Below, piece by piece: positions 1-7,964 of a DNA stretch of 64,000 bases. Under the pieces are notes generated by a model. That model did not search any database. It saw nothing but the letters and a program-made list of their open reading frames with translations, and was not told the DNA's origin. Made by a program: the position numbers and the translations under genes. Within the stretch, counting starts at the first letter, position 1, and each line of letters begins with the position of its first letter. The stretch spans positions 186,001 through 250,000 of the forward strand of contig CALVIN010000001.1 of NCBI GenBank assembly GCA_944330115.1. The letters run 5' to 3'. Origin of the DNA: an uncultured Clostridia bacterium. Lineage in GTDB: Bacteria > Bacillota > Clostridia > Christensenellales > Borkfalkiaceae.

Positions 1-201
1 GCCGGCGAAGAGGCAAAGGGCTCCGTTATGGCGTCCGACGCATTCTTCCCCTTCTCCGACTGCGTGGAGGAGTGCGCAAAGGCGGGCATCACCGCAATAA
101 TCCAGCCGGGCGGCTCCATTCGCGACAAAGAGTCTGTAGAGGCAGCCAACAAGGCGGGCATCGCCATGGTATTCGTAGGCGAGCGCCATTTCAAACACTA
201 A
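1..201 (+). CDS. purH: PurH C-terminus (AICAR transformylase / IMP cyclohydrolase), partial
   Basis: The window opens inside a reading frame whose last 66 residues match the end of bifunctional PurH, which catalyses the last two steps of IMP synthesis (formylation of AICAR, then ring closure). Visible signatures are [19 protein letters not shown] and the terminal [14 protein letters not shown], which form part of the AICAR transformylase active site. The 5' part lies outside the window. It is followed on the same strand by purD and purL, so it is the upstream part of a purine operon, separated from purD by 630 bases that carry structured repeats. Confidence 0.96.
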   Translation, partial: AGEEAKGSVMASDAFFPFSDCVEECAKAGITAIIQPGGSIRDKESVEAANKAGIAMVFVGERHFKH

Positions 202-279
202 AAGTATTTTAATATCGCACAATCTATCCCCCCGAGTTGAGGTAGCGTAAGATGCGGCAAATAATTGTCAAAACAAATA

Positions 280-620
280 GTGCGCAAGGCTGAATTTATT
301 TCAGCTGTAAGGTGCGCACCGAGTACCCGTTCATTGCCAAGCGGTGAAGCCCCTCCGTCGTGCTTCGTTGCACTTCGCACGCCACCTCCCGCTCAAAGGG
401 GATGTAAGCCGAAGGCGAAAGAGGGGTTGTTCTAAATAACTTACGTCGCAAGGCGGGTTTCCCGCCGCCGCAGGACTCAATTTGCGCCGGCAGGCGGCTC
501 ATCAAAGGGGGAATTGCCCCGATTATATGATATGTGAGCCCCTAAAATCGGGGCAAGGGGGAGCTGGCTCCCCAAAACTCACGGAAATTGTTCGGCGGCA
601 CCAGCCGAACAATTTCGTGA
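280..620 (+). repeat. Variable-stem structured repeat, copy 1 (full length)
   Basis: An intergenic element made of successive hairpins. It begins with a palindromic outer stem (GTGCGCA at 280-286 with TGCGCAC at 313-319) enclosing a GCTGAA/TTCAGC hairpin. Next come a stem GCCCCTC (349-355)/GAGGGGT (421-427), then GGCGGG-ttt-CCCGCC, then CAATTTGC, a small stem and GGCTCA. The 3' part has a stem at 514-523/547-556 with the loop motif GTGAGCCCC, a stem at 557-573, and a terminal stem at 579-620 opening with CTCACG and closing with CGTGA. Copies 2 (630-810) and 3 (50205-50522, minus) keep the linkers but change the stem sequences. Bases 202-279 before it hold nothing I recognise. Confidence 0.8.
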
Positions 621-629
621 ATTCAAATA

Positions 630-810
630 GCTTATGTCGCAAGGCGGGTTTCCCGCCGCCGCAGGACTCAATTTGCTGCGGTCAGCAGGCTCACTGGAGG
701 TGAATGGCGGCATTTCTAATAATCGTGGGCCCTAAAAAATGCCGCCAGAGGAACTTAGTTCCTCAAACTCACGAAATTTTTTGCGCGCGGCTCGCGCAAA
801 AAATTTGTGA
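630..810 (+). repeat. Variable-stem structured repeat, copy 2 (3' part only)
   Basis: This copy starts at the conserved linker TTATGTCGCAAGGCGGG and lacks the first ~160 bases of copies 1 and 3. Its small stem is GCTG-cggt-CAGC. The next stem is TGGCGGCATTT (705-715) with AAATGCCGCCA (737-747) around the loop motif GTGGGCCC. Then come GAGGAAC-tta-GTTCCTC (748-764) and a terminal stem at 769-810 opening with CTCACGAAA and closing with TTTGTGA. It ends 21 bases before the purD start codon, so the last hairpin would sit directly upstream of the purD ribosome-binding site if transcribed with purH. Confidence 0.78.
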
Positions 811-831
811 ACTATCACGTGGAGTATTTTT

Positions 832-2112
832 ATGAATGTATTGGTTATAGGTAACGGCGGCAGAGAGCACGCCATACTTCTCGCTCTCAAAAAGAGCAGC
901 CGCGTCGATAAGCTCTATTGCATGAAGGGCAACGCGGGCACGGCTCAGATCGCCGAAAACGTCGACGTCGACTACATGAACATTCCCGCAGTGGTGGAGT
1001 ACGCAAAGGCCCACCCCGAGATAGATTATTATGTTGTCGCTCCCGACGATCCCCTTGCGATAGGCCTTGTGGACGCGCTCGAAGATATAGGAAAGCGCTG
1101 CTTCGGCCCCCGCAAAAATGCCGCCATAATAGAGGCCAGCAAGGCCTTTTCTAAAAACCTCATGAAAAAGTACGGCATTCCCACGGCCGAGTCGGAGATT
1201 TTCGATAACTACGACGCCGCACTCTCCTACATAAGGGAAAAGGGAGCGCCCATAGTTTTAAAGGCCGACGGCCTGGCTCTCGGCAAGGGCGTGCTCGTAT
1301 GCTCCACTTTAAAAGAGGCGGAGGAGGGTTTGAAGAGCATCATGCTCGACAAGGCCTTCGGCTCCGCGGGCAACAAAGTTGTTATAGAGGAGTGCATGCG
1401 CGGCCTCAAATATACCCCCGGCGAGGAGGTCTCGGTACTCTCCTTCACCGACGGCAAGACGATAGTCCCCATGATAACCTCGTGCGACCACAAGCGCGCA
1501 TTGGACGGCGACAAGGGCCTCAACACGGGCGGCATGGGCACTTTCTCTCCCTGCCCCTTCTGGACGAAGGAGCTCGAGGAGGAGGTAATGAACACCATAA
1601 TGATCCCCACGATGAACGCCATGAATGCCGAGGGTCGCACCTTTAAGGGCTGCCTCTACTTCGGCCTCATGCGCACCGACAAGGGTATGAAGGTGGTGGA
1701 ATACAACTCCCGCTTCGGCGATCCCGAAACGCAGGTGGTGCTCCCCATGCTCAAGACCGACCTCATGGACATATTCGAGGCGGTAACCGACGGCAGGCTT
1801 TCCGATATAAAGATAGAGTGGGATAAGGGCGCATGCGTGTGCGTCGTGCTCGCCTCGGGCGGCTATCCCGCCCACTACGAAAAGGGCAAGGAGATAACCA
1901 TAGGCGACGTGGGCGACTGCCAGATAGTGCACGCCGGCACGGCCATAAAGGACGGCAAGCTGGTAACTAACGGCGGCAGGGTGCTCGGCGTTGTTGCAAA
2001 GGGCGCCGACGTCGACGAGGCCCGCGCCAAGGCATACGCCGCCGCCAAAAACATAAGCTGGGACGGCATGTATTACCGCAGCGACATAGGCATAAAGTAC
2101 CGCGAGGGCTGA
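832..2112 (+). CDS. purD: Phosphoribosylamine-glycine ligase (PurD)
   Basis: PurD joins phosphoribosylamine and glycine using ATP to give GAR, step 2 of purine synthesis. The 426-residue length is normal for the family. The N-terminus has the glycine-rich VIGNGGREHA, the central part is an ATP-grasp fold with KADGLALGKGV and the GGMGTFSP segment, and YNSRFGDPETQ near residue 295 is the usual metal/ATP site. A GTGGAG ribosome-binding site lies 6 bases upstream of the ATG. It sits between purH and purL and is probably cotranscribed with them. No internal promoter is obvious in the repeat-filled gap upstream. Confidence 0.97.
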   Translation: MNVLVIGNGGREHAILLALKKSSRVDKLYCMKGNAGTAQIAENVDVDYMNIPAVVEYAKAHPEIDYYVVAPDDPLAIGLVDALEDIGKRCFGPRKNAAIIEASKAFSKNLMKKYGIPTAESEIFDNYDAALSYIREKGAPIVLKADGLALGKGVLVCSTLKEAEEGLKSIMLDKAFGSAGNKVVIEECMRGLKYTPGEEVSVLSFTDGKTIVPMITSCDHKRALDGDKGLNTGGMGTFSPCPFWTKELEEEVMNTIMIPTMNAMNAEGRTFKGCLYFGLMRTDKGMKVVEYNSRFGDPETQVVLPMLKTDLMDIFEAVTDGRLSDIKIEWDKGACVCVVLASGGYPAHYEKGKEITIGDVGDCQIVHAGTAIKDGKLVTNGGRVLGVVAKGADVDEARAKAYAAAKNISWDGMYYRSDIGIKYREG

Positions 2113-2163
2113 TGCCTCACAATATTTCGGTTTTTTACGCTACTAAAAAATTTGGAGCGCCAG

Positions 2164-5100
2164 ATGATATACAGAGTTTTTGTTGAAAAGAAGGATAATT
2201 TACAGGCCAAAAAGGTGATGGACGAGGCCAAGAACCTCCTCGGCATCAATGACATAGAGGATGTCCGCCTGCTCATCCGCTACGACGCGGAGGGCATGAG
2301 CGAGGAGGAGTTCGAAGCCGCCATTCCGGGCGTATTCTCCGAGCCCCCCGTCGATAACGTATACCGCGAAGAGGTGACCTTCGGCGAGGGCTATTCGGTG
2401 TTTGCCATAGCCTACCTCACCGGCCAGTACGACCAGCGTGCCGACAGCGCCGCTCAGTGCGTTCAGCTGCTCACGCAGAAAGAGAGGCCGCTTATCAAGT
2501 GCGCCCGCGTATATGCGGTGAAGGGCGCTTCGGCCGAAGAGGTCGAAAAGCTCAAAAAGCACCTCATAAACCCCGTGGAGAGCGAGGAGGTAGGGCTCGA
2601 AAAGCCGGCCACCCTCGTGCACGAGCATATCGAGGCCCCCGACGTTGCAACGGTGGAGGGCTTTACCGCCATGACCGACGGGGATATCGCCGCATACCAC
2701 AAAAAGATGGGCTTTGCCATGTCGGTGGAGGACCTCGCCTTCGTGCGCGACTACTTCATCTCTGAAAAGCGCGACCCCACCGAGACCGAACTCAAAGTTA
2801 TAGATACATACTGGTCCGATCACTGCCGTCACACCACGTTTGCGACGGAGATAACGGACGTCGATATAGAGGGCAACAACCCCCGCGTGAAGGAGGCCTA
2901 CGAGCTGTACGGCAATCTCTTCAGGGAGTTGTATGCCGGCAGGACTGACAAATATCCCTGCCTTATGGACATCGCCACGATAGGCGCCAAAAAGCTCAAA
3001 AAAGACGGCAAACTTGCCAACCTCGACGAGAGCGAGGAGATAAACGCCTGCTCGATAAACGTCGACGTAGAGCTCGACGGCAAACCCGAAAAGTATACCG
3101 TGATGTTCAAAAACGAGACGCACAACCACCCCACCGAGATAGAGCCCTTCGGCGGCGCGGCGACCTGCCTCGGCGGCGCCATACGCGATCCCCTCTCGGG
3201 CAGGACGTACGTGCTACAGTCAATGAGGATCACGGGCGCGGCCGATCCCACCGTCCCGCTCGAAGATACCCTCCCCGGAAAGCTTCCCCAGCGCGTGATA
3301 ACCACCACGGCCGCGGCGGGCTTCTCGTCATACGGCAACCAGATAGGCCTCGCCACCGGCCAGGTAGACGAGGTGTATCACGACGGCTACAAGGCCAAGA
3401 GGCTCGAGACGGGCTTCGTCGTTGCGGGCGCAAAGTCTGATATGATCTACCGCGAGCGTCCCAAGGCGGGCGACGTGATAATTCTTCTGGGCGGCGAAAC
3501 GGGGCGCGACGGCTGCGGCGGCGCAACTGGCTCTTCCAAGGCGCACGATAAGCAGTCGGTGCAGACGTGCGGCGCAGAGGTGCAGAAGGGCAACGCCCTC
3601 ACCGAGCGCAAGCTGCAGAGGCTGTTTTTGAACAGGGAGGCCACCCGCAAGATAAAGAAGTGCAACGACTTCGGCGCGGGCGGCGTATCGGTAGCCATAG
3701 GCGAACTCTCCGACGGCGTTGAGATAGAGCTCGACCTCGTGCCCAAAAAGTACGAGGGTCTCTCGGGCACCGAGCTCGCCATCTCCGAATCGCAGGAGCG
3801 CATGGCGGTAGTGGTGGACGCAAAGGACGTCACCGAGTTCATAAGGCTGGCAGCCGAGGAGAACCTCGCCGCAACGCCTGTCGCAAAGGTGACCGATACA
3901 AGGCGCATGCGCATGTTCCACCGCGGCAGGGCGATAGTAGATATCTCGCGCGACTTCCTCGATACCAACGGCGTAAAGCAGCGCACCCCCGCAGAGATAG
4001 ACGAAAACGTAACCACATTCTTTGATAAAAAGGCAAGCGGCGGCTTTGCTGCCGACCTTGTAAATACACTCTCCGACCTTAACGTATGCTCCAAGAAGGG
4101 GCTTTCGGAGACCTTCGACTCGACCATAGGCGCAAAGTCGGTGTATATGCCCTTCGGCGGCAAAAACCAGCTCACTCCCGTCACCGCAATGGCGGCAAAG
4201 GTAGTGGGCGGCGAAACGGACGACTGCACCGTGTCGGCATACGGCTACAACCCCAACCTCATGTCGTCGTCGCCGTTCACGGGCGCCATATACTCAATAG
4301 TCACCTCCGTTGCAAAGGTAGTGGCGGCGGGCGCAAAGATGGAGGATATCCGCCTCACGCTGCAGGAATTTTTCATGCGTCTGAGGGAGGATAAAAAGCG
4401 CTGGGGCGTGCCCCTTTCGGCGCTGCTCGGCGCGCTGTATGCGCAGATAAATCTCGGCCTCGCGGCAATAGGCGGCAAGGACTCGATGAGCGGCAGCTTC
4501 GAAGATATCGACGTGCCTCCCACGCTCATCTCCTTTGCGATAGCTCCCGCCAAGGCCTCCGCGCTCATAACCAACGTTCCCGAGCGCGCGGGCGAAAAGC
4601 TGTGGCTGCTCCCCATGAAGAAGGACGCAAATTTCGTGCCCGACTTTGAATATCTCAAAAAGCTGTATGCCGCCGTCCACGCGGGCATAGCTTCGGGCGT
4701 CATAAAGCACGCCACCGTAATAGAGCAGGGCGGCATAGCTTCGGCTGTCGCAAAGTGCTGCTTCGGCAACGGCCTCGGCTTTGAATTTGCCCTTCCCGAA
4801 AGCGAGCTCTTCACCGAGCGCTACGGCGACATAATAGTGTGCGCCGACGATATCTCCTCTCTCGGCGTAGAGGGAGTGTATATCGGCAGCACGGCAAACG
4901 ACGCATTTGTATGCGGCGGCGAGAGCGTAAGCTATGAAAGCGCCCTCTCGGCATACACCTCAAAGCTCAACGGCGTGTTCCCCGCAACGGCTCCCGCCGA
5001 GGGTGATATTCCAAATTGCGACTATGCGGGCGAGGGCAGATATTCGGGCATAGCCATAAAGGCGGCAAAGCCGCGCGTATTCATCCCCGCCTTCCCCGGC

Positions 5101-5865
5101 ACCAACTGCGAGCTCGATACCGAGCGCAAGTTCAGGCTGGCGGGCGCCGATACCGAAATACTCGTAATACGCAACCGCACCCCCCAGGACATAGAGGAGA
5201 GCGTTCAGGCGATAATCAGGGCGATAGACCGCGCCAACATAATAGCCTTCCCCGGCGGCTTCTCGGGCGGCGACGAACCCGACGGTTCGGGCAAGTTCAT
5301 CGCAACGACCTTCAAAAACCCCGCCGTGTCAGAGCGCATAGCCGACCTTCTCGAGCACCGCGACGGCCTCATTCTCGGCATATGCAACGGCTTCCAGGCG
5401 CTCATCAAACTCGGCCTCGTGCCCTACGGCAGGGTGAGCCCCCTCACGGCGTCCTCGCCCACGCTCACCTACAACAACATCTCGCGCCACGTATCCACCC
5501 TCGTGGATATAAGGGTGGCCTCAGTAAAGAGCCCCTGGCTGGCGGCATGCAAGGTGGGCGAAGTTTACACCGTGCCCGTATCTCACGGCGAGGGCAAGCT
5601 CATCGCGCCCCTTGCCGAGCTTGAAAAGATGCGCGCAAACGGGCAGATCGCCACGCAGTACTGTGACGCAAACGGCAGGCCCACCATGGTCAGCCCCTTC
5701 AACCCCAACGGCAGCATGTGGGCGATAGAGGGCATAACCTCGCCCGACGGCAGGGTATTCGGCAAGATGGGTCACTCCGAGCGCACGGGCGAAAACCTGT
5801 ATAAAAACTGCCCCGGCAACTTCGATATGAAGATATTCGAAAGCGGCGTAAAGTACTTCAAATAA
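2164..5865 (+). CDS. purL: Phosphoribosylformylglycinamidine synthase, single-chain PurL
   Basis: This 1233-residue enzyme converts FGAR and glutamine to FGAM. It is the long form with PurS-like, synthetase and glutaminase parts in one chain. The N-terminal ~80 residues are PurS-like. SDHCRHTTF near residue 217 and ETHNHPTEIEPFGG near 317 mark the AIR synthase-like half. The C-terminal class I amidotransferase has AFPGGFSGGDEPDGSG near 1028, the nucleophile motif GICNGFQAL near 1071 and the histidine of VSHGEGK near 1140. I chose the ATG at 2164 because TTGGAG lies six bases upstream; a TTG at 2152 is part of that ribosome-binding site. It follows purD after 51 bases. Confidence 0.96.
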   Translation: MIYRVFVEKKDNLQAKKVMDEAKNLLGINDIEDVRLLIRYDAEGMSEEEFEAAIPGVFSEPPVDNVYREEVTFGEGYSVFAIAYLTGQYDQRADSAAQCVQLLTQKERPLIKCARVYAVKGASAEEVEKLKKHLINPVESEEVGLEKPATLVHEHIEAPDVATVEGFTAMTDGDIAAYHKKMGFAMSVEDLAFVRDYFISEKRDPTETELKVIDTYWSDHCRHTTFATEITDVDIEGNNPRVKEAYELYGNLFRELYAGRTDKYPCLMDIATIGAKKLKKDGKLANLDESEEINACSINVDVELDGKPEKYTVMFKNETHNHPTEIEPFGGAATCLGGAIRDPLSGRTYVLQSMRITGAADPTVPLEDTLPGKLPQRVITTTAAAGFSSYGNQIGLATGQVDEVYHDGYKAKRLETGFVVAGAKSDMIYRERPKAGDVIILLGGETGRDGCGGATGSSKAHDKQSVQTCGAEVQKGNALTERKLQRLFLNREATRKIKKCNDFGAGGVSVAIGELSDGVEIELDLVPKKYEGLSGTELAISESQERMAVVVDAKDVTEFIRLAAEENLAATPVAKVTDTRRMRMFHRGRAIVDISRDFLDTNGVKQRTPAEIDENVTTFFDKKASGGFAADLVNTLSDLNVCSKKGLSETFDSTIGAKSVYMPFGGKNQLTPVTAMAAKVVGGETDDCTVSAYGYNPNLMSSSPFTGAIYSIVTSVAKVVAAGAKMEDIRLTLQEFFMRLREDKKRWGVPLSALLGALYAQINLGLAAIGGKDSMSGSFEDIDVPPTLISFAIAPAKASALITNVPERAGEKLWLLPMKKDANFVPDFEYLKKLYAAVHAGIASGVIKHATVIEQGGIASAVAKCCFGNGLGFEFALPESELFTERYGDIIVCADDISSLGVEGVYIGSTANDAFVCGGESVSYESALSAYTSKLNGVFPATAPAEGDIPNCDYAGEGRYSGIAIKAAKPRVFIPAFPGTNCELDTERKFRLAGADTEILVIRNRTPQDIEESVQAIIRAIDRANIIAFPGGFSGGDEPDGSGKFIATTFKNPAVSERIADLLEHRDGLILGICNGFQALIKLGLVPYGRVSPLTASSPTLTYNNISRHVSTLVDIRVASVKSPWLAACKVGEVYTVPVSHGEGKLIAPLAELEKMRANGQIATQYCDANGRPTMVSPFNPNGSMWAIEGITSPDGRVFGKMGHSERTGENLYKNCPGNFDMKIFESGVKYFK

Positions 5866-5926
5866 ATAGCTCAATGCGGCAAAAACGGGCAAAATATCGC
5901 CAAAATGCCGCAAAATATGGTTATTC

Positions 5927-5962
5927 AACCGCAGGTTGTAAAAAACTCAACCTGCGGTTTTG
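5927..5962 (+). terminator. Hairpin after purL
   Basis: A 12-bp perfect stem, AACCGCAGGTTG (5927-5938) with CAACCTGCGGTT (5948-5959), followed by a short T run. It probably ends the purine operon transcript. The T tract is weak, so the termination role is inferred. Confidence 0.6.
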
Positions 5963-6101
5963 CCATTTCAACCTTTGGTATGTTGTAATTTTCCCCGCGG
6001 CGGGTTATATTTTAAGCGTAAACAAAAGCAGCGCAAAAGACGTCGTGCCTGCAACGTTTACAATATTTAAAATATAACGCAAAACATATACGGAGGCGAA
6101 C

Positions 6102-6278
6102 ATGAAACGCAAAAATTTCCCCGCCGAGCCGTTCCCCTATGACGGTGCCGACGGCGGCATACCGGCTGAAGAGGCTATATCGCAATACCAGAGCAAACAG
6201 GTCGAGCGCATGCTCAACGAAGCTCACCTGCGCCAGTGCGCAAATACATTTATGAAAAAAGGAGGCGGCTTATTATGA
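6102..6278 (+). CDS. Small 58-residue protein of unknown function, coupled to HTH regulator
   Basis: A 58-codon frame starts at an ATG preceded by CGGAGG at a good distance. Its stop overlaps the start of the next gene (ATGA), and its last codons contain the AAGGAGG that serves that gene. The product begins MKRKNFPAEPFPYDGADG and has a helical-looking middle (EEAISQYQSKQVERML) with no membrane segment or recognised domain. The clear ribosome-binding site and the translational coupling to the following HTH gene argue that it is real. Function unknown; it could be a ligand, partner or leader peptide of the regulator. Confidence 0.55.
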   Translation: MKRKNFPAEPFPYDGADGGIPAEEAISQYQSKQVERMLNEAHLRQCANTFMKKGGGLL

Positions 6279-6751
6279 CAACTTTAGGTCAGCGCATAGC
6301 ATACTATCGCAAGAGGGCAAAACTTACTCAGGAGGAACTCGCCGAAAGGTGCTCGGTCACCCCTCAGGCCGTCTCTAAGTGGGAGAACGACATCTCCGCG
6401 CCCGACATCTCTCTCTTTCCCGTGCTCGCAAAGCTCTTCAACGTCACCTGCGACGAGCTGATGGGCGTCGAGCGCGAAACTCCCCAGGTCGTGCCCGAGG
6501 AATTCGTCGATCTCTCAAAGATGCTTTTAAAAATAAAAGTACTTTCGTCCGACGGCGACATAGTAAAGCTGAATCTTCCCCTGCAGCTTGCCGAGGTATT
6601 CTTAAAAAGTTCAAACATAAACGTCGGAGGCGACGCGCTTAAAAATATCGACTTCGCGCAGATAGTGACTCTCGTAAAGAGCGGCGCCGTGGGAAAACTG
6701 ATGGAAGTCAAATCGGCCGATGGCGACATTGTGGAGATCTGGGTGGAATGA
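6275..6751 (+). CDS. XRE-family HTH regulator with C-terminal SHOCT-like domain
   Basis: The N-terminal ~65 residues are a helix-turn-helix of the XRE/Cro type (MTTLGQRIAYYRKRAKLTQ, then EELAERCSVTPQAVSKWE), expected to bind operator DNA. The C-terminal ~75 residues (KIKVLSSDGDIVKLNLPLQL onward) resemble the small SHOCT-like/DUF2089-type domain seen in anti-sigma-like and membrane-stress proteins. The start at 6275 has AAGGAGG just upstream and overlaps the stop of the small upstream frame by four bases. Its stop overlaps the start of the next gene in the same way. Length 158. The target genes are unknown; autoregulation is plausible. Confidence 0.82.
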   Translation: MTTLGQRIAYYRKRAKLTQEELAERCSVTPQAVSKWENDISAPDISLFPVLAKLFNVTCDELMGVERETPQVVPEEFVDLSKMLLKIKVLSSDGDIVKLNLPLQLAEVFLKSSNINVGGDALKNIDFAQIVTLVKSGAVGKLMEVKSADGDIVEIWVE

Positions 6752-7080
6752 GGATACATATAAAGACGTCCGAAGGCAAGGTTATCAATATTCCCGTGCC
6801 GCTGTCGCTCGCGCTCATGTTCATAAAAAAGGGCGCCCTCAATATCGGCAAGGAGCAGCTCAAAGACGCCGCGGCAGACCCGGCGGAAAATTACGCCGAT
6901 GAAGAGGTGAAGGCAGCAGAGGCAGAGGAGGATGACGGGAGCTCTTCAGACGACGCAGCCGACAAAGAGGACGCAAAAAAGCTTATAAAGGGGCTCAAAG
7001 ACGCAAAAAAGCAGTGGGGGCACCTTAAAATAGTAGAGGTGCTCTCCGCCGACGGCGAAGAAGTGGTAATAACGCTGTAA
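6748..7080 (+). CDS. Small acidic protein sharing the SHOCT-like domain of its neighbour
   Basis: A 110-residue protein starting MRIHIKTSEGKVINIPVPLS, with the same SDG..V...P..LA pattern as the end of the upstream regulator. An acidic, Ala/Glu/Asp-rich linker (about residues 45-75) follows, then a second short repeat of the pattern ending EVLSADGEEVVITL. It overlaps the HTH gene by four bases (ATGA), so the two are translated together. The shared domain suggests the two proteins bind each other or the same partner. No enzymatic motif is visible and the function is unknown. Confidence 0.7.
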   Translation: MRIHIKTSEGKVINIPVPLSLALMFIKKGALNIGKEQLKDAAADPAENYADEEVKAAEAEEDDGSSSDDAADKEDAKKLIKGLKDAKKQWGHLKIVEVLSADGEEVVITL

Positions 7081-7171
7081 CTGCAAAAATTTGCGGCATA
7101 TCGGCTGCGCGTCAGCTGTTTATTGTGGCGGCAGGCATATGACGGGCTATAAACATATTTTATATATGTAT

Positions 7172-7238
7172 GCAGCGCGCTTTGGCGCGCTGCAGGGCGG
7201 GCGGCGCATTGTCTGCGCCGCCCGCCCTGTAATATTTT
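7172..7238 (+). terminator. Double hairpin after the HTH operon
   Basis: Two adjacent perfect hairpins: GCAGCGCGC-ttt-GGCGCGCTGC (7172-7193), then a 15-bp stem AGGGCGGGCGGCGCA (7194-7208) with TGCGCCGCCCGCCCT (7214-7228), followed by GTAATATTTT. Likely a strong intrinsic terminator. The rest of the 311-base gap 7081-7391 holds only the nrdR promoter. Confidence 0.7.
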
Positions 7239-7300
7239 CAAGCCCGCAGGGTTGGCCGGTCTTTTGCGCATTTAAAATGATAAAATTGCGCGCCCTGCCC

Positions 7301-7329
7301 TTTACAACCACAATATTTTGTGGTATAAT
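7301..7329 (+). promoter_or_regulatory. nrdR promoter with an overlapping NrdR box
   Basis: TTTACA (7301-7306) and TATAAT (7324-7329) are 17 bases apart, a near-ideal sigma-A promoter. The spacer is occupied by the dyad ACCACAATATTTTGTGGT (7307-7324), which matches the known NrdR box pattern (ACACwATATaTwGTGT) well. A repressor bound here would cover the polymerase site, implying autoregulation of nrdR. Only one box is visible, whereas many targets have two spaced ~31 bases apart. Confidence 0.8.
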
Positions 7330-7391
7330 CATTGCATAACAGCTAAAATTACGGCATTAAATGCCGCGCCGTTCCAACAAGGAGGGTTTGT

Positions 7392-7862
7392 ATGAAATGT
7401 ATGTACTGCGGCTGTGAAGACAGCAAGGTTATCGACAGCCGTTCGGCCGACGAGGGCAGGACGATAAGGAGGAGAAGGGAGTGCCTCGCCTGCGGCCGCC
7501 GCTTCACCACCTACGAAACTATCGAAGATACTCCCGTGCTCGTAATAAAGGCCAGCGGCAACCGCCAGGCGTTCGACGCACAGAAGATCAAAAACGGCGT
7601 GATCAAGGCGTGCGAAAAGCGCCCCGTGCCCATGGCCAAGATAGACGAGCTCGTCGAAAACGTATCCAAGCAAATATACAACTCCATGGAGCAGGAGGTC
7701 TCCTCCAAGGCGATAGGCGAAATGGTGATGAGCGAGCTCAAAAAGATAGACGAGGTGGCGTATGTGCGCTATGCCTGCGTATACCGCTCCTTCAACGATA
7801 TCTCCAGCTTTATGGCAGAGCTCCAGTCGCTCATGGAGAACAAGAAGGGAGAGGGAAAGTAA
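7392..7862 (+). CDS. nrdR: Transcriptional repressor NrdR
   Basis: NrdR is the nucleotide-sensing repressor of ribonucleotide reductase genes. The 156-residue product has the N-terminal zinc ribbon (MKCMYCGCEDSKVIDSR, then CLACGRRFTTYE) and the ATP-cone that follows (VLVIKASGNRQAFDAQKI to roughly residue 140). AAGGAGG lies nine bases before the ATG. The gene has its own promoter, which contains a NrdR box, and is followed by a strong terminator, so it seems to be a single-gene unit. No ribonucleotide reductase gene is in the window. Confidence 0.96.
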   Translation: MKCMYCGCEDSKVIDSRSADEGRTIRRRRECLACGRRFTTYETIEDTPVLVIKASGNRQAFDAQKIKNGVIKACEKRPVPMAKIDELVENVSKQIYNSMEQEVSSKAIGEMVMSELKKIDEVAYVRYACVYRSFNDISSFMAELQSLMENKKGEGK

Positions 7863-7924
7863 TTTTCCGCCTGCACGGCATTGCGCCGCGCATCTTTAAG
7901 GCGGCCTCTGTTATGTTTATACTG

Positions 7925-7952
7925 CCGCCGCGGCACACCGCGGCGGTTTTTA
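7925..7952 (+). terminator. Intrinsic terminator after nrdR
   Basis: A perfect 9-bp GC stem, CCGCCGCGG-caca-CCGCGGCGG (7925-7946), followed by TTTTTAA. It lies just 13 bases before the ispG start, so ispG expression would depend on read-through or on an unseen start within it. Confidence 0.8.
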
Positions 7953-7964
7953 ACGGGTGTTTAT

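Noticed and set aside
482-703. A 73-codon frame in the purH-purD gap
   Set aside because: It lies across the structured repeats, has no ribosome-binding site and contains stem sequences on both sides.
280-810. A CRISPR array or purine riboswitch between purH and purD
   Set aside because: The repeated units are ~180-340 bases with internal hairpins, not short repeats with spacers, and the purine-riboswitch loop motifs are absent.
5874-6077. A 67-codon frame after purL
   Set aside because: It spans the purL hairpin terminator and AT-rich spacer and has no start context.
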